Shown one piece after another: positions 1 through 10,095 of a stretch of DNA of 64,000 nt. Source of the DNA: Nevskiales bacterium. GTDB lineage: Bacteria > Pseudomonadota > Gammaproteobacteria > Nevskiales > Nevskiaceae. The notes under the pieces are model-generated. The model did no database searches. It saw nothing but the letters and a program-made list of their open reading frames with translations, and was not told the DNA's origin. Positions within the stretch are counted from its first letter, which is position 1. Each line of letters starts with the position of its first letter. A program made the position numbers and the translations under genes. Where the stretch lies: contig JAQVDP010000005.1 in NCBI GenBank assembly GCA_028698335.1, positions 124,001 to 188,000 on the forward strand. Direction: 5' to 3'.

Positions 1-347
1 AGCGCGTGCACGGCGCCTTCGTCGACGATCATGAAGTCCACAAGGTCGTGGCCTATCTCAAGCAGGTCGGCGAGCCCAACTACATCGAGGACATCTGCGC
101 CGACGAGGCGCCGAGCAACGGCGGCGACGGCGGCGGCGGGGATGCCGAGGCCGATCCGCTCTACGACCAGGCCGTCGCGCTGGTGCTGGAGTCGCGCAAG
201 GCCTCGGTGTCGTGGGTGCAGCGCCGGCTCAAGATCGGCTACAACCGGGCGGCGCGGATGGTCGAGCAGATGGAGGCGGCCGGCGTCGTCGGGCCCAGCG
301 GCCCGGGCGGCAACCGCGAGATCCTGGCCCCCGGCGGACGTGAATGA
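1..347 (+). CDS. ftsK: DNA translocase FtsK, C-terminal end (partial)
   Basis: Only the last ~115 residues are inside the window; the reading frame is open from the left edge. The end is the FtsK gamma winged-helix domain, recognisable by the block [20 protein letters not shown], which in this family reads the KOPS sequences that orient FtsK on the chromosome and contacts XerD at dif. Upstream of it lies the end of the motor domain and a Gly/Asp-rich linker (around [12 protein letters not shown]). FtsK is an inner-membrane, septum-located ATPase that clears DNA at division. The next gene is lolA, the usual order in gammaproteobacteria. Confidence 0.93.
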   Translation, partial: RVHGAFVDDHEVHKVVAYLKQVGEPNYIEDICADEAPSNGGDGGGGDAEADPLYDQAVALVLESRKASVSWVQRRLKIGYNRAARMVEQMEAAGVVGPSGPGGNREILAPGGRE

Positions 348-454
348 GCGTGTCGTCGGCGACTGTTCCTGCGGCAACGATGCCGCCGCTTGATTCAGAT
401 GCGCGCAAGCTCGATGCCGCAGACTGTCGGCATCAATCCATCACGGGACGTTTC

Positions 455-1087
455 ATGCGTATCCTTTTCGGACTGCTGAGCGCGGTCCTGTTCATGCCCG
501 CGGCCTGGGCCGCGGACCCGGAGGCGCTGCTGCAGCGCTTCGTCGACGACGTCCAGACCCTGTCCGCCGATTTCGAGCAGGTACAACTGGATCAGGACGG
601 CGAGGAGATCGCGCGGCGCAGCGGCGATTTCGCGCTGGCCCGGCCGGGCCGCTTCCGCTGGCACTACGCCGAACCCTACGAGCAGTTGATGGTGTGCGAC
701 GGCCGCGAGATCTGGAACTACGAGCCGGATCTGGCGCAGGTCAGCGTGCAGGCGGCCGGGCGTGTGCTCACCGATACGCCGGCCGCGCTGCTCGCCGAGG
801 GCAGCAGCCTGAAGGCGCGGTTCACGCTCGAAGACGGTGGCGCTGCGGATGGCGACCGTCTGTTGCGCCTGCGGCCGAAGACCGACGATGCCGACTTCCA
901 GCTGATCGAGCTGTGGCTCAGCGAGCGCGGCGTGCCGAGCCGCATGCGCTTCCACGACGCGCTCGGCGGGACCAGTGACGTGCGGTTCTCGAAGCTGCGC
1001 AGCGGCGCGAAGCCCGATCCGAAGCTGTTCGCCTTCGTTCCTCCCAAGGGGGTGGATGTCGTGCGCCTGGATGCACCCGCCGAATGA
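455..1087 (+). CDS. lolA: Outer-membrane lipoprotein carrier LolA
   Basis: 210-residue periplasmic chaperone that takes lipoproteins from the LolCDE exporter and hands them to LolB at the outer membrane. The start at 455 is chosen because it opens directly with a signal peptide (MRILFGLLSAVLFMPAAWA) ending in an AWA cleavage motif. An in-frame ATG at 344 would add 37 polar residues with no family counterpart. The mature part carries LolA features: LSADFEQVQ near the N-terminus, GDFALARPGRFRWHY in the middle and a C-terminal FxPPKGVDV. The stop overlaps the rarA start (ATGA), so the two are probably cotranscribed. Length is typical of the family. Confidence 0.94.
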   Translation: MRILFGLLSAVLFMPAAWAADPEALLQRFVDDVQTLSADFEQVQLDQDGEEIARRSGDFALARPGRFRWHYAEPYEQLMVCDGREIWNYEPDLAQVSVQAAGRVLTDTPAALLAEGSSLKARFTLEDGGAADGDRLLRLRPKTDDADFQLIELWLSERGVPSRMRFHDALGGTSDVRFSKLRSGAKPDPKLFAFVPPKGVDVVRLDAPAE

Positions 1088-2430
1088 GCCTGGCGGCGGC
1101 CAGCGCCCGCGGAACCGGCAGCGCGCGGCCGCTGGCCGAGCGCATGCGGCCGCGTCGGCTCGATGAGGTCGAAGGGCAGCAGCACCTGCTGGGGACCGGG
1201 GCGCCGCTGCGGACCCTGCTCGAGGCCGGCAGTGTCCCGTCGATGGTGTTCTGGGGGCCTCCGGGCGTCGGCAAGACCACGCTGGCGCGCCTGATCGCGC
1301 AATACACGCAGGCCCAGTTCCTGACGCTGTCCGCGGTACTCGCCGGGGTCAAGGACATCCGCGACGCCGTCGCTCAGGCGCAGGTCGCGGCCAGCGGTCT
1401 GACCCCGCAGGCCACGGTGCTGTTCATCGACGAGATCCATCGCTTCAACAAATCGCAGCAGGATGCGCTGTTGCCGTACGTCGAGGACGGCACCATCACC
1501 CTGATCGGCGCGACCACCGAAAATCCCTCGTTCGAACTCAATGCCGCATTGCTGTCGCGCCTGCGCGTATTCGTGCTGCGCAGCCTGACGATCGACGATG
1601 TGAGCGGACTGCTGCGGCGCGCGCTCACCGATCCCGAACGGGGTTTCGGTGGTCGCGGTGGCGAGCTGCCGGAGAGCTGGCTGCAGCGCATCGCCGAGGC
1701 TGCCGACGGCGATGCCCGTCGCGGACTGGTGCTGCTGGAGACCGCCGTCGAGCTGGCGCGCGCCGAGGCGCATCAGGACGACGCCGTGCTGGAGCGCCTG
1801 ATCGGTCGCGGCCTGCGGCGCTTCGACAAGCAGGGCGAGAACTTCTACGACCAGATCTCGGCCCTGCACAAGTCGGTGCGCGGCAGCGATCCGGATGCGG
1901 CCCTGTACTGGCTGGCGCGGATGCTCGACGGCGGCTGCGATCCGGTCTACATCGCGCGCCGCGTGTTGCGCATGGCGATCGAGGATATCGGCTTGGCCGA
2001 TCCGCGCGCGCAGACGATGTGTATTGAAGCCTGGCAGACCTACGATCGTCTCGGCAGCCCGGAGGGCGAGCTGGCGCTGGCGCAGGCGGTGATCTATCTG
2101 GCCTGCGCGCCCAAGAGCAACGCCGGCTATGCGGCGTACAAGGCCGCCCGCGCGCTGGTCGAGCAGACCGGCAGCCTCGAAGTCCCGATGCACATCCGTA
2201 ACGCGCCGACCAAGCTGATGAAGGATCTCGGCTACGGCCAGGGCTACCGCTACGATCACGACGAGCCCGGCGCGAACGCCACGGGGCAGCAGTTCCTCCC
2301 GGACGCGCTGGTCGGCACCGAACTCTATGAACCGACCCGGCACGGACTGGAGATCAAGATCGGGGAAAAGCTGGCGATGCTGCGCCGGCGGCGCTCCGGA
2401 AGCACGGATCGCGAGGGAGACGAGCGATGA
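1084..2430 (+). CDS. rarA: Replication-associated recombination protein RarA (MgsA)
   Basis: 448-residue AAA+ ATPase of the clamp-loader-like RarA/WHIP family, acting at stalled or gapped replication forks with SSB. Seen: Walker A GPPGVGKTTLARL near residues 58-70, Walker B LFIDEIHRFNKSQQ, sensor region GATTENPSFELNAALLSR, and the C-terminal tetramerisation part (SALHKSVRGSDPDAALYWLARML, KSNAGYAAY). It starts inside the lolA stop and its own stop overlaps crcB by four bases. Length matches the E. coli protein (447). Confidence 0.95.
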   Translation: MSLAAASARGTGSARPLAERMRPRRLDEVEGQQHLLGTGAPLRTLLEAGSVPSMVFWGPPGVGKTTLARLIAQYTQAQFLTLSAVLAGVKDIRDAVAQAQVAASGLTPQATVLFIDEIHRFNKSQQDALLPYVEDGTITLIGATTENPSFELNAALLSRLRVFVLRSLTIDDVSGLLRRALTDPERGFGGRGGELPESWLQRIAEAADGDARRGLVLLETAVELARAEAHQDDAVLERLIGRGLRRFDKQGENFYDQISALHKSVRGSDPDAALYWLARMLDGGCDPVYIARRVLRMAIEDIGLADPRAQTMCIEAWQTYDRLGSPEGELALAQAVIYLACAPKSNAGYAAYKAARALVEQTGSLEVPMHIRNAPTKLMKDLGYGQGYRYDHDEPGANATGQQFLPDALVGTELYEPTRHGLEIKIGEKLAMLRRRRSGSTDREGDER

Positions 2431-2813
2431 TGGCCCAGTATCTGGCGGTGGCCGCCGGTGGCGCGATCGGGGCGGTGACGCGCTTCACCTGCGTGCGCGC
2501 GGTGACGGCGCTGGCTGGCCCTGCGTTTCCCTACGGCACGCTGAGCGTCAATGTACTGGGCAGCCTGGTCGCAGGCGTCCTGTACGTGCGTCTGGTCGAA
2601 CAGGGCGCGGCCAGCGCGCCGTGGCTGGGCCTGTTGATCGTCGGGTTTCTCGGGGCATTCACGACCTTCTCGGCGTTCTCGGTCGAGACCCTGCGCCTGT
2701 TCGAGGACATCTCGATCTATGCCGCGCTGACCAACATCCTGCTGAACGTATCGTTGTGCCTGGTGGCCTGCGGCAGCGGACTGTGGCTGACGCGCCAGTT
2801 CTTCTCCGCCTGA
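2427..2813 (+). CDS. crcB: Fluoride channel CrcB/FluC
   Basis: 128-residue inner-membrane protein with four hydrophobic segments. Fluc proteins form dual-topology dimers that let fluoride out of the cell. Visible family signatures are GGAIGAVTRF at the N-terminus, YGTLSVNVLGSL (the pore Asn) and GFLGAFTTFSAFSVE (the conserved Phe/Thr box). The start overlaps the rarA stop as ATGA, implying translational coupling, so there is no room for a fluoride riboswitch directly upstream. Confidence 0.94.
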   Translation: MMAQYLAVAAGGAIGAVTRFTCVRAVTALAGPAFPYGTLSVNVLGSLVAGVLYVRLVEQGAASAPWLGLLIVGFLGAFTTFSAFSVETLRLFEDISIYAALTNILLNVSLCLVACGSGLWLTRQFFSA

Positions 2814-2840
2814 CAGGGGTCGGTTCGCGGCGGCAGGGTC

Positions 2841-2846
2841 TACAAT
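2841..2846 (+). promoter_or_regulatory. Possible -10 element of serS
   Basis: TACAAT lies 36 bases before the serS ATG in the 69-base gap after crcB, and fits a sigma-70 -10 hexamer (5 of 6). No convincing -35 box is visible, so this is tentative. Confidence 0.35.
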
Positions 2847-2876
2847 AGCGGCCCCAAGAACAACCTCACCGCTTGA

Positions 2877-4154
<1,278 letters not shown>

Positions 4155-4179
4155 GCGTCGGCGGCGGGCGCGGGGCGCA

Positions 4180-4662
4180 TCAGACCTTGCGCCCGGCCGA
4201 TGGCTCCTCTATCCGGCCGAGGTCGACCAGGTTCCACGGCATGTCCTTGTTGCGGTAGATGCGTTTGCCGCGGGCAGGGTAGTCGCCGACGTCGTGGTCG
4301 AGGCGCTGGCCGACGACGATGCAACGCAGGGTTTCTGTGCCGGTATTCCGCAGCTTGTGCGCCAGCCCGCCGGCGCGGTAGCCGATGAAGTCGCCGGCCA
4401 TAACCGTGTGCACCGCGTCGCCGATCGTGGCCTCGGCCTGACCGTTGAGGATGTAGACGCATTCGTCCTCGTGGTAGTGGCGGTGCAGCTCGGTCGACTC
4501 GAAACCGGGTTCGACTTCGATCAGGTGAAAGCCGAAGCCGGCGAGTCCGGTCAGGTCGCCCAGCGATTTGTTGACGCGCTGTGCATTGGGGTTGAGGAAA
4601 TGCGTCTTGTGAATCCCGTCGTATGCGTCGATCTCGGCCTTTCTGAGAATGTAGGGGGTCAT
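4180..4662 (-). CDS. Cupin domain protein
   Basis: 160-residue single-domain cupin. The two cupin motifs are visible: HRHYHEDECVYILNGQAE (metal ligands expected at the His residues and Glu) and, about 25 residues later, GDFIGYRAGGLAHKLRNTG. It therefore probably binds a divalent metal in the small beta-barrel. The substrate is unknown. It is the last gene of a reverse-strand set (monooxygenase, SDR, cupin), about 100 bases after the SDR gene, so a role with those enzymes is plausible but inferred only from position. Confidence 0.8.
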   Translation of the reverse strand: MTPYILRKAEIDAYDGIHKTHFLNPNAQRVNKSLGDLTGLAGFGFHLIEVEPGFESTELHRHYHEDECVYILNGQAEATIGDAVHTVMAGDFIGYRAGGLAHKLRNTGTETLRCIVVGQRLDHDVGDYPARGKRIYRNKDMPWNLVDLGRIEEPSAGRKV

Positions 4663-4762
4663 GCGGCCTCCGGTTGCGCCATTGCCGATGCCGTCGCATT
4701 CAACGACGACGCCCTCCCGGATGCAAGCACCGGGGGGCGCCGAGCCGAATCGGGGACAGGGT

Positions 4763-5635
4763 TCAGCCGTGGTCTGCCGCTTTACCGGCGGACTGCGAGT
4801 CCGGTCCCATGCTCAGGCGGCTGAACAGCGTCACCAGGCGCTGATAGCCGGACGGCATCAGGCGCGCCATCCAGTCGATCACGTGCGCGTCCGGCCCGAT
4901 CAGCACGCGGCGCTGATTGCGCTCGACGCCGCGCAGGATGACGCGGGCGGCCTTGTTGGCCGTGGTGATGAAGTTCTTCTCGAACTTGGCCGTGGCGTTG
5001 TGCTCGTCGAGGCCAAGCTGCTTGACGCTCGGATCCAGACGCGCGGCCTTGGCGATGTTGGTCTTGATGCCGCCGGGGTGCACGCTGGTGGCGCTGACGC
5101 CGCAATGCTCCATGTCCAGCTCCATGCGCAGCGACTCGGTGAAACCGCGCACCGCGAACTTGGCGGCATTGTAGGCCGACTGCGACGGTACGCCGACCAG
5201 GCCGAACACGCTGGAGGTGTTGATCACGTGGCCGTCGCCGGCCGCCTTCAGGTGCGGCAGGAAGGCCTTGGTGCCGTGGACGACGCCCCAGAAGTTGATG
5301 TTCATCAGCCATTCGAGGTCGGAATAGGCCATGCCGTCGACGCTCGCGCCGAGGGCGACGCCGGCGTTGTTGAAGATCAGGTTGACCTTGCCGTGGTCCA
5401 TGGCGACCTGGTCGGCCCAGGCGAACACCGCCTTCTGGTCGGCAACGTCCACATGTGCGTGGGTGACGCGCACCCCGGTCGGCTCGACCAGGCGCGCCGT
5501 TTCGGCCAGCCCGGCGTCGTTGACGTCCGACAGCGCCAGATGGCAGCCACGCGCCGCCAGTTCCACCGCCAGTTCGCGGCCCATGCCCGAGCCGGCGCCG
5601 GTGATGGCGGCGACCTTGTCCTTGAAATTCTTCAT
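4763..5635 (-). CDS. Short-chain dehydrogenase/reductase (SDR)
   Basis: 290-residue NAD(P)-dependent oxidoreductase of the classical SDR family. Seen: cofactor motif TGAGSGMG near residue 14, NNAG at the end of strand 4 (IFNNAGVALG), catalytic Ser in INTSSVFG, and catalytic Tyr/Lys in SAYNAAKFAVRG. The extended C-terminus (about 40 residues past the Rossmann core) is basic and resembles SDRs found next to flavin monooxygenases. Located 40 bases downstream of the monooxygenase, on the same strand, so it is probably in the same transcript and may oxidise an alcohol feeding the monooxygenase. The substrate is not identifiable. Confidence 0.88.
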   Translation of the reverse strand: MKNFKDKVAAITGAGSGMGRELAVELAARGCHLALSDVNDAGLAETARLVEPTGVRVTHAHVDVADQKAVFAWADQVAMDHGKVNLIFNNAGVALGASVDGMAYSDLEWLMNINFWGVVHGTKAFLPHLKAAGDGHVINTSSVFGLVGVPSQSAYNAAKFAVRGFTESLRMELDMEHCGVSATSVHPGGIKTNIAKAARLDPSVKQLGLDEHNATAKFEKNFITTANKAARVILRGVERNQRRVLIGPDAHVIDWMARLMPSGYQRLVTLFSRLSMGPDSQSAGKAADHG

Positions 5636-5675
5636 TGCGTTCGTCTCCTCGTCGGGAATGCAGGATGCCTGATTC

Positions 5676-7208
5676 TCAGGCGGATGCGGGTTGTGCGGGT
5701 GTGGCCGTCGCGGCCGCTTCGGTGCGGTAGTGGGTGGCGTCGAAGCGGCGTGTCTGTCGGCGGAACGCGAAGGTGAAGCCGGGCCACAGCGTGGTGTTGC
5801 GGCCGTTGTCGTTCAGGTACCAGCTCTTGCAGCCGCCGGCGGTCCAGATCGCCTTGCCCAGCGCGGCCTGCAGGCCGCGGTTGTAGCGGGCCAGCCGTTG
5901 CGGATCGACATCGACCGCACCCCATCCCCGCGCGCGCATCGTGCGGATCGCGTCGAGCACGTAGGCGATCTGCGATTCGATCATGTAGACCATCGAGCTG
6001 TGGCCGAGGCCGGTATTGGGGCCGACGATCATGAACAGGTTGGGGAAGCCGGACACGGTCGTGCCCTTGTAGGCCTCGGGACCGTCCCGCCAGTGGTCGG
6101 TGAGGTCGACGCCGTCGCGGCCGAAGATCGTCCCGCGCGGAATCGGATCCTGTGCCTTGAAACCGGTGCCGAAGATGATGCAGTCGACCGGTCGCTCGCG
6201 ACCGTCGCGGGTGACGATGCCGTGTTCGCGGACTTCCGCGATGCCGTCGGTGATGACGTCGACATTGGCTTGCGTCAGCGCCGGGTAATAGTCGTCCGAG
6301 ATCAGGACGCGTTTGCAGCCGAAGGTGAAGTCCGGCGTCAGCCTGGCGCGCAGCGCGGGGTCGGGGACCTGGCGGCGCAGATGCGCGCGGGCCTGGTGTT
6401 CGAGCAGCGACATGATGCGCGGCGAGATCACGAAGCCGAGCACGCGCGATTCGAGCGCCCAGTACAGCGCGTTGCGATAGGCCGTCTGCAGCGCGGGGAC
6501 GCGGCGGTAGAGGCTGCGTTCGCGCGTGCCGATGGCGCGATCCGGCTTGGACATGATCCAGGGCGGCGTGCGCTGGTACAGGTCCAGCTGCGCGACCTGT
6601 TGCTGGATCTGCGGCACGAACTGGATCGCCGATGCGCCGGTGCCGACGACGGCGACGCGCTTGCCGCGCAGATCGTAGCCGTGATCCCACTCGGCGGAGT
6701 GGAAGGACTTGCCGGCGAAGGTCTCGATGCCGGGCAATGCGGGCGTCATCGGCGCCGACAGTCCGCCCATCCCCGAAACCAGGATCCGTGCGCTGAAGCG
6801 GCGGCCGTCGCGGGTGGCGACGTGCCAGAGCTGACGGGACTCGTCGTAGCGCGCCTCGACGATATCGGCACCGAAGCGGATATGCGGGCGCAGGCCGTAC
6901 TTGTCGGTGCAGTGTTCGAGGTAGTCGCGGATCTCCGGCTGGCGCGCGAACATCCGCGTCCAGTCCGGGTTGGGTTCGAACGAGAACGAATACAGATGCG
7001 ACTGTACGTCGCAGGCGCAGCCGGGGTAGTGATTGTCGCGCCAGGTTCCGCCGACCGCGTCGGCGCGTTCGAGGATCGTGAACGACTCGATACCGGCCTT
7101 CTTCAGGGCGATGCCCATGCCGAGCCCGGCGAATCCGGTGCCGACGATGAGAATCGAATCGTCTGCCCGGGCGGGCGAGCGCCCGTTCGTGCGTGTGTCG
7201 AACGCCAT
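5676..7208 (-). CDS. Flavin-containing monooxygenase, Baeyer-Villiger type
   Basis: 510-residue FAD/NADPH oxygenase. Evidence: an N-terminal FAD Rossmann motif GTGFAGLGMG (about residues 22-31), the Baeyer-Villiger fingerprint F-x-G-x3-H-x3-W-D in FAGKSFHSAEWDHG (about residue 160), and a second nucleotide-binding motif VVGTGASAIQ for NADPH. Such enzymes insert oxygen into ketones (esters or lactones as products) or oxidise heteroatoms. Clustered with an SDR and controlled in all likelihood by the divergent TetR gene, giving an alcohol-to-ketone-to-ester logic that is common in hydrocarbon and terpenoid catabolism. The substrate is not known. Confidence 0.9.
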   Translation of the reverse strand: MAFDTRTNGRSPARADDSILIVGTGFAGLGMGIALKKAGIESFTILERADAVGGTWRDNHYPGCACDVQSHLYSFSFEPNPDWTRMFARQPEIRDYLEHCTDKYGLRPHIRFGADIVEARYDESRQLWHVATRDGRRFSARILVSGMGGLSAPMTPALPGIETFAGKSFHSAEWDHGYDLRGKRVAVVGTGASAIQFVPQIQQQVAQLDLYQRTPPWIMSKPDRAIGTRERSLYRRVPALQTAYRNALYWALESRVLGFVISPRIMSLLEHQARAHLRRQVPDPALRARLTPDFTFGCKRVLISDDYYPALTQANVDVITDGIAEVREHGIVTRDGRERPVDCIIFGTGFKAQDPIPRGTIFGRDGVDLTDHWRDGPEAYKGTTVSGFPNLFMIVGPNTGLGHSSMVYMIESQIAYVLDAIRTMRARGWGAVDVDPQRLARYNRGLQAALGKAIWTAGGCKSWYLNDNGRNTTLWPGFTFAFRRQTRRFDATHYRTEAAATATPAQPASA

Positions 7209-7283
7209 CTGGATCTCCTCTGTCCTGCGATCGTCGTTGCTTGTTGTCGAGCGTCGTGGCGGACGATGACGGCCGGCGCATTA

Positions 7284-7301
7284 TGACAACGCTTGTTGTC
7301 A
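7284..7301. promoter_or_regulatory. Candidate TetR operator 1
   Basis: TGACAACGCTTGTTGTCA: perfect 7-base inverted repeat (TGACAAC/GTTGTCA) around a 4-base centre, in the 130-base gap between the divergent monooxygenase and TetR genes. The size and position are typical of TetR-family operators. Confidence 0.7.
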
Positions 7302-7309
7302 CTTTATGT

Positions 7310-7329
7310 TTGACAATGACGTATGTCAA
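7310..7329. promoter_or_regulatory. Candidate TetR operator 2
   Basis: TTGACAATGACGTATGTCAA: 6-base arms TTGACA/TGTCAA around 8 bases. It shares the TGACA/TGTCA half sites with operator 1, centre to centre 27 bases away, and ends 9 bases before the chosen TetR ATG, so it could serve autorepression. Confidence 0.62.
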
Positions 7330-7338
7330 TATTCGTGC

Positions 7339-8037
7339 ATGACGGAACGAACGACGCGTCGCAAGACTTCCCGCTTCCGGGGCGTGGCCGCCGAGGAACG
7401 GCAGGCGCAGCGCCGGGCGATGCTGATCGAGGCGGGGGCGGATGTCTTCGGTGAGCACGGCTTCCACGCCGCGACGGTGCGCGAGATCTGCAAGCGGGCG
7501 AAGCTCACCGAGCGCTATTTCTACGAGTCCTTCGCCAATCGCGAGGCGCTGTTCGCCGCGGTCTACGAGCAGCTGACCCAGAATCTGCGCGACGAGATGG
7601 TGGCGGCGCTGCTGCCGGCGCCGCGCGACGTCGGCGCGATGGCACGTGCCGGTCTGACGACGCTGTTCGCGTCGATGCGGGACGATCCGCGCCTGATGCG
7701 GATCCTGTTCGTCGACGTGTTTACCGTCAGCGACGAGGTGGATCGCCTGTCACGGCGCACCACCGGCGCCTTCGCGCAGCTGCTGCAGACCCTGGTCGAC
7801 AGCTTCTATCCGGCGGACCGGCGGGGCGGCCTCGACACCAACCTGATCGCACACGGCCTGGTCGGGGCGTGCATGAACCTGGTGATGTACTGGGCCTACG
7901 GCGGCTACAAGGAACCGCTGGAGTCGGTGGTGCACAACGTCGCGGTGCTGTTCGAGGCGCTCGGCGCCTATGTCGGCGGCGCGGAAGCGCCCGCGGCGCC
8001 GGCGGGCCCCGGACGCAGGGTCACGCGCCGGCGCTAG
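7339..8037 (+). CDS. TetR/AcrR-family transcriptional regulator
   Basis: 232-residue regulator. The N-terminal HTH is visible at about residues 20-65 (AGADVFGEHGFHAATVREIC, then AKLTERYFYESFANREALF). The C-terminal helical ligand domain is divergent. The ATG at 7339 is preferred over an ATG at 7306 because the latter lies immediately before and reads through operator 2. It is transcribed divergently from the monooxygenase-SDR-cupin set and is the obvious candidate repressor. The ligand is not predictable from sequence. Confidence 0.88.
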   Translation: MTERTTRRKTSRFRGVAAEERQAQRRAMLIEAGADVFGEHGFHAATVREICKRAKLTERYFYESFANREALFAAVYEQLTQNLRDEMVAALLPAPRDVGAMARAGLTTLFASMRDDPRLMRILFVDVFTVSDEVDRLSRRTTGAFAQLLQTLVDSFYPADRRGGLDTNLIAHGLVGACMNLVMYWAYGGYKEPLESVVHNVAVLFEALGAYVGGAEAPAAPAGPGRRVTRRR

Positions 8038-8044
8038 CGGTGCT

Positions 8045-9481
8045 TCAACCCTGGGCCGCGGCCTCGGCGTGTCGCGCGACGACGTCGGCGACGACCATCG
8101 TCACCCGCTTGCCCATCGGGATGTGCAGGAACTCGTTCGGACCGTGGGCGTTGGAGTTGGGGCCGAGCACGCCGGTGATCAGGAACTGCGCCTCGGGAAA
8201 CTTCTCGCCGAGCATGCCCATGAACGGAATCGAGCCGCCTTCGCCCATATAGGTCGCCGGCTGGCCGAAATAGGTCTGCGATGCCTGCGCGACCGCCTGC
8301 TCCAGCCACGGCGACAGCGGCGGGGCATTCCAGCCGGTGGCCGACTTCTCCAGCTCGAAGCGCACCTTGGCGCCGTACGGCGGGTCGGATTCGAGCAGGG
8401 TCTTGAGCGCCTGGCTGGCGCGTTCGCCGTCGAGCGTCGGCGGCAGGCGCAGGCTCAGTTTCACCGCCGTATGGGGCCGCAGCACATTGCCGGCAGAGCC
8501 CAGCGGCGGCAGGCCGTCGGCGCCGGTGACGGCCAGTTGCGGGCGCCAGGTGCGGTTGAGGATCAGTTCCTGCAGGTCGTCGCTGACCGGGTGCATGCCG
8601 TCGGTCCACGGAAACTTGCTGTAGACCTCGTGATCCAGGGTGCCGGCGGCCAGCGCGGCCTGTTCGACGCGCTGTGGCGGAATCTCGACGTAGAAGTCTT
8701 CCGGCACGATACGGCCGCTGACCTCGTCCTCCAGCCGGGAGATGACCTGCCGCAGGATGCGGAAGCTCGACGGCACGATGCCGGAGGCGTCGCCGGAGTG
8801 CACGCCTTCCTTGAGCACCTCGACACGCAGGTTGCCGCCGGCCATGCCGCGCAGGCTCGTCGTCAGCCACAGCTGCTCGTAGTTGCCGCAGCCGGAGTCC
8901 AGGCAGATCACCAGCGACGGTTTGCCGATCCGCGTGGCCAGATGGTCGACGTAATGGGGCAGGTCGTAGCTGCCCGACTCCTCGCAGGCTTCGATCATCA
9001 CCACGCAGCGCTTGCGGGGAATCCCCTGGTCCTGCAGGGCCAGCAGCGCGGCGAGCGAGCCGAAGATCGCGTAGCCATCGTCGGCACCGCCGCGGCCGTA
9101 GAGTCTGTCGCCCTTGAGAACGGGCGTCCAAGGGCCCAGATCGTCGGCCCAGCCGGTCATTTCCGGCTGCTTGTCGAGATGGCCGTAGAGCAGGACGCAG
9201 TCGTCGCCGTTCGAGCCGTCGGTTGCCGGCAGATCGATGAAGATCAGCGGGGTGCGGCCTTCGAGCCGCACCACCTCGAGGGCGGCGCCGGGCAGGGCCG
9301 GCAGCTTGCTCAGGGCCCAGCGCTGCATCAGTTCGACCGCCGCATCCATGTAACCGTGTTCCGCCCACTGCGGATCGAACAGCGGCGACTTGTTGGGAAT
9401 GCGGATGTACTCGATCAGCTGCGGAACGATCTCGTCGTCCCACAGGGCGTTGATGGAGGTCTGGATGGCGTCGGTATTCAT
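8045..9481 (-). CDS. M20-family metallopeptidase (dipeptidase-like)
   Basis: 478-residue zinc peptidase of family M20 (CNDP/DapE superfamily). Metal-site motifs seen: LLYGHLDKQPE (His ligand and catalytic Asp), GRGGADDGYA (bridging Asp), and EACEESGSYDLP (general-base Glu pair). A dimerisation lid domain lies between about residues 200 and 350, with the last His ligand region near the C-terminus (NAHGPNEFLHI). No signal peptide, so cytosolic; it probably cleaves dipeptides or related amides. The stop is 8 bases from that of the convergent TetR gene. Confidence 0.9.
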   Translation of the reverse strand: MNTDAIQTSINALWDDEIVPQLIEYIRIPNKSPLFDPQWAEHGYMDAAVELMQRWALSKLPALPGAALEVVRLEGRTPLIFIDLPATDGSNGDDCVLLYGHLDKQPEMTGWADDLGPWTPVLKGDRLYGRGGADDGYAIFGSLAALLALQDQGIPRKRCVVMIEACEESGSYDLPHYVDHLATRIGKPSLVICLDSGCGNYEQLWLTTSLRGMAGGNLRVEVLKEGVHSGDASGIVPSSFRILRQVISRLEDEVSGRIVPEDFYVEIPPQRVEQAALAAGTLDHEVYSKFPWTDGMHPVSDDLQELILNRTWRPQLAVTGADGLPPLGSAGNVLRPHTAVKLSLRLPPTLDGERASQALKTLLESDPPYGAKVRFELEKSATGWNAPPLSPWLEQAVAQASQTYFGQPATYMGEGGSIPFMGMLGEKFPEAQFLITGVLGPNSNAHGPNEFLHIPMGKRVTMVVADVVARHAEAAAQG

Positions 9482-9516
9482 GATGCCTCGGGATCGGAGT
9501 GTCAGAGGGGGCGGGT

Positions 9517-9996
9517 TCAGAGGGACAGGGTCATGAAGACGCTGTTGGGATCGTCACGATACTCGCCGAACGGCGGGCAGGGGGCGAAGCCGAAGCCCGC
9601 ATAGAGCCGGCGGGCCGACTCGAAGAAGGGCATCGAGCCGGTTTCGAGGCTGACACGGGACAGCTGGCGGCGGCGGGCCTCGTCGAGCAGGTGTCGCAGC
9701 AGTGCCGCACCGATGCCTTGGCGTCGCCGGTCGGTGGCGACCCGCATCGACTTGATCTCCGCATGTCCGGCTGCGATCAGTTGGAGCGCGCCGCAGCCGA
9801 TCACCTCGCCGGCGTCACGCATGCACCAGAAGCTCACCGAGGGATGCCGCAGGCCGTCGATATCCAGTGCATGCCTGCTTTCGGGCGGCGAGACCGAGCG
9901 CATGTCCTGCAGGTGCGCCTCGAGAAAAGCGGCAACGGCGGGACTGCTCAGGTCGTCGATCAGAATCTGCATGCGGCTTGGCGGGCGGCGAATCAC
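9517..9996 (-). CDS. GNAT-family N-acetyltransferase
   Basis: 159-residue acetyl-CoA-dependent transferase. The acetyl-CoA binding motif A is clear: MRVATDRRRQGIGAALLRHL (about residues 85-104), preceded by the beta-strand CGALQLIAAGHAEIKS and followed by the C-terminal YAGFGFAPCPPFGEY, typical of small GNATs acting on amino acids or small amines. The substrate cannot be told. Same strand as the M20 peptidase, 35 bases upstream of it. Confidence 0.86.
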   Translation of the reverse strand: MIRRPPSRMQILIDDLSSPAVAAFLEAHLQDMRSVSPPESRHALDIDGLRHPSVSFWCMRDAGEVIGCGALQLIAAGHAEIKSMRVATDRRRQGIGAALLRHLLDEARRRQLSRVSLETGSMPFFESARRLYAGFGFAPCPPFGEYRDDPNSVFMTLSL

Positions 9997-10095
9997 GGGC
10001 TGGCGTGATTCTTCGGCATCCGGCCGCCTCGTTGCCAGAGGATTTTCCCGGTCAGGTCCGGCGTTTCCGGCGCACCGCGGGTGCGCAGGAGCGGA

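Noticed and set aside
718..2343. Very long open frame antisense to lolA/rarA
   Set aside because: Arg/Gln-rich composition without any domain, lies opposite well-supported genes; an effect of high GC.
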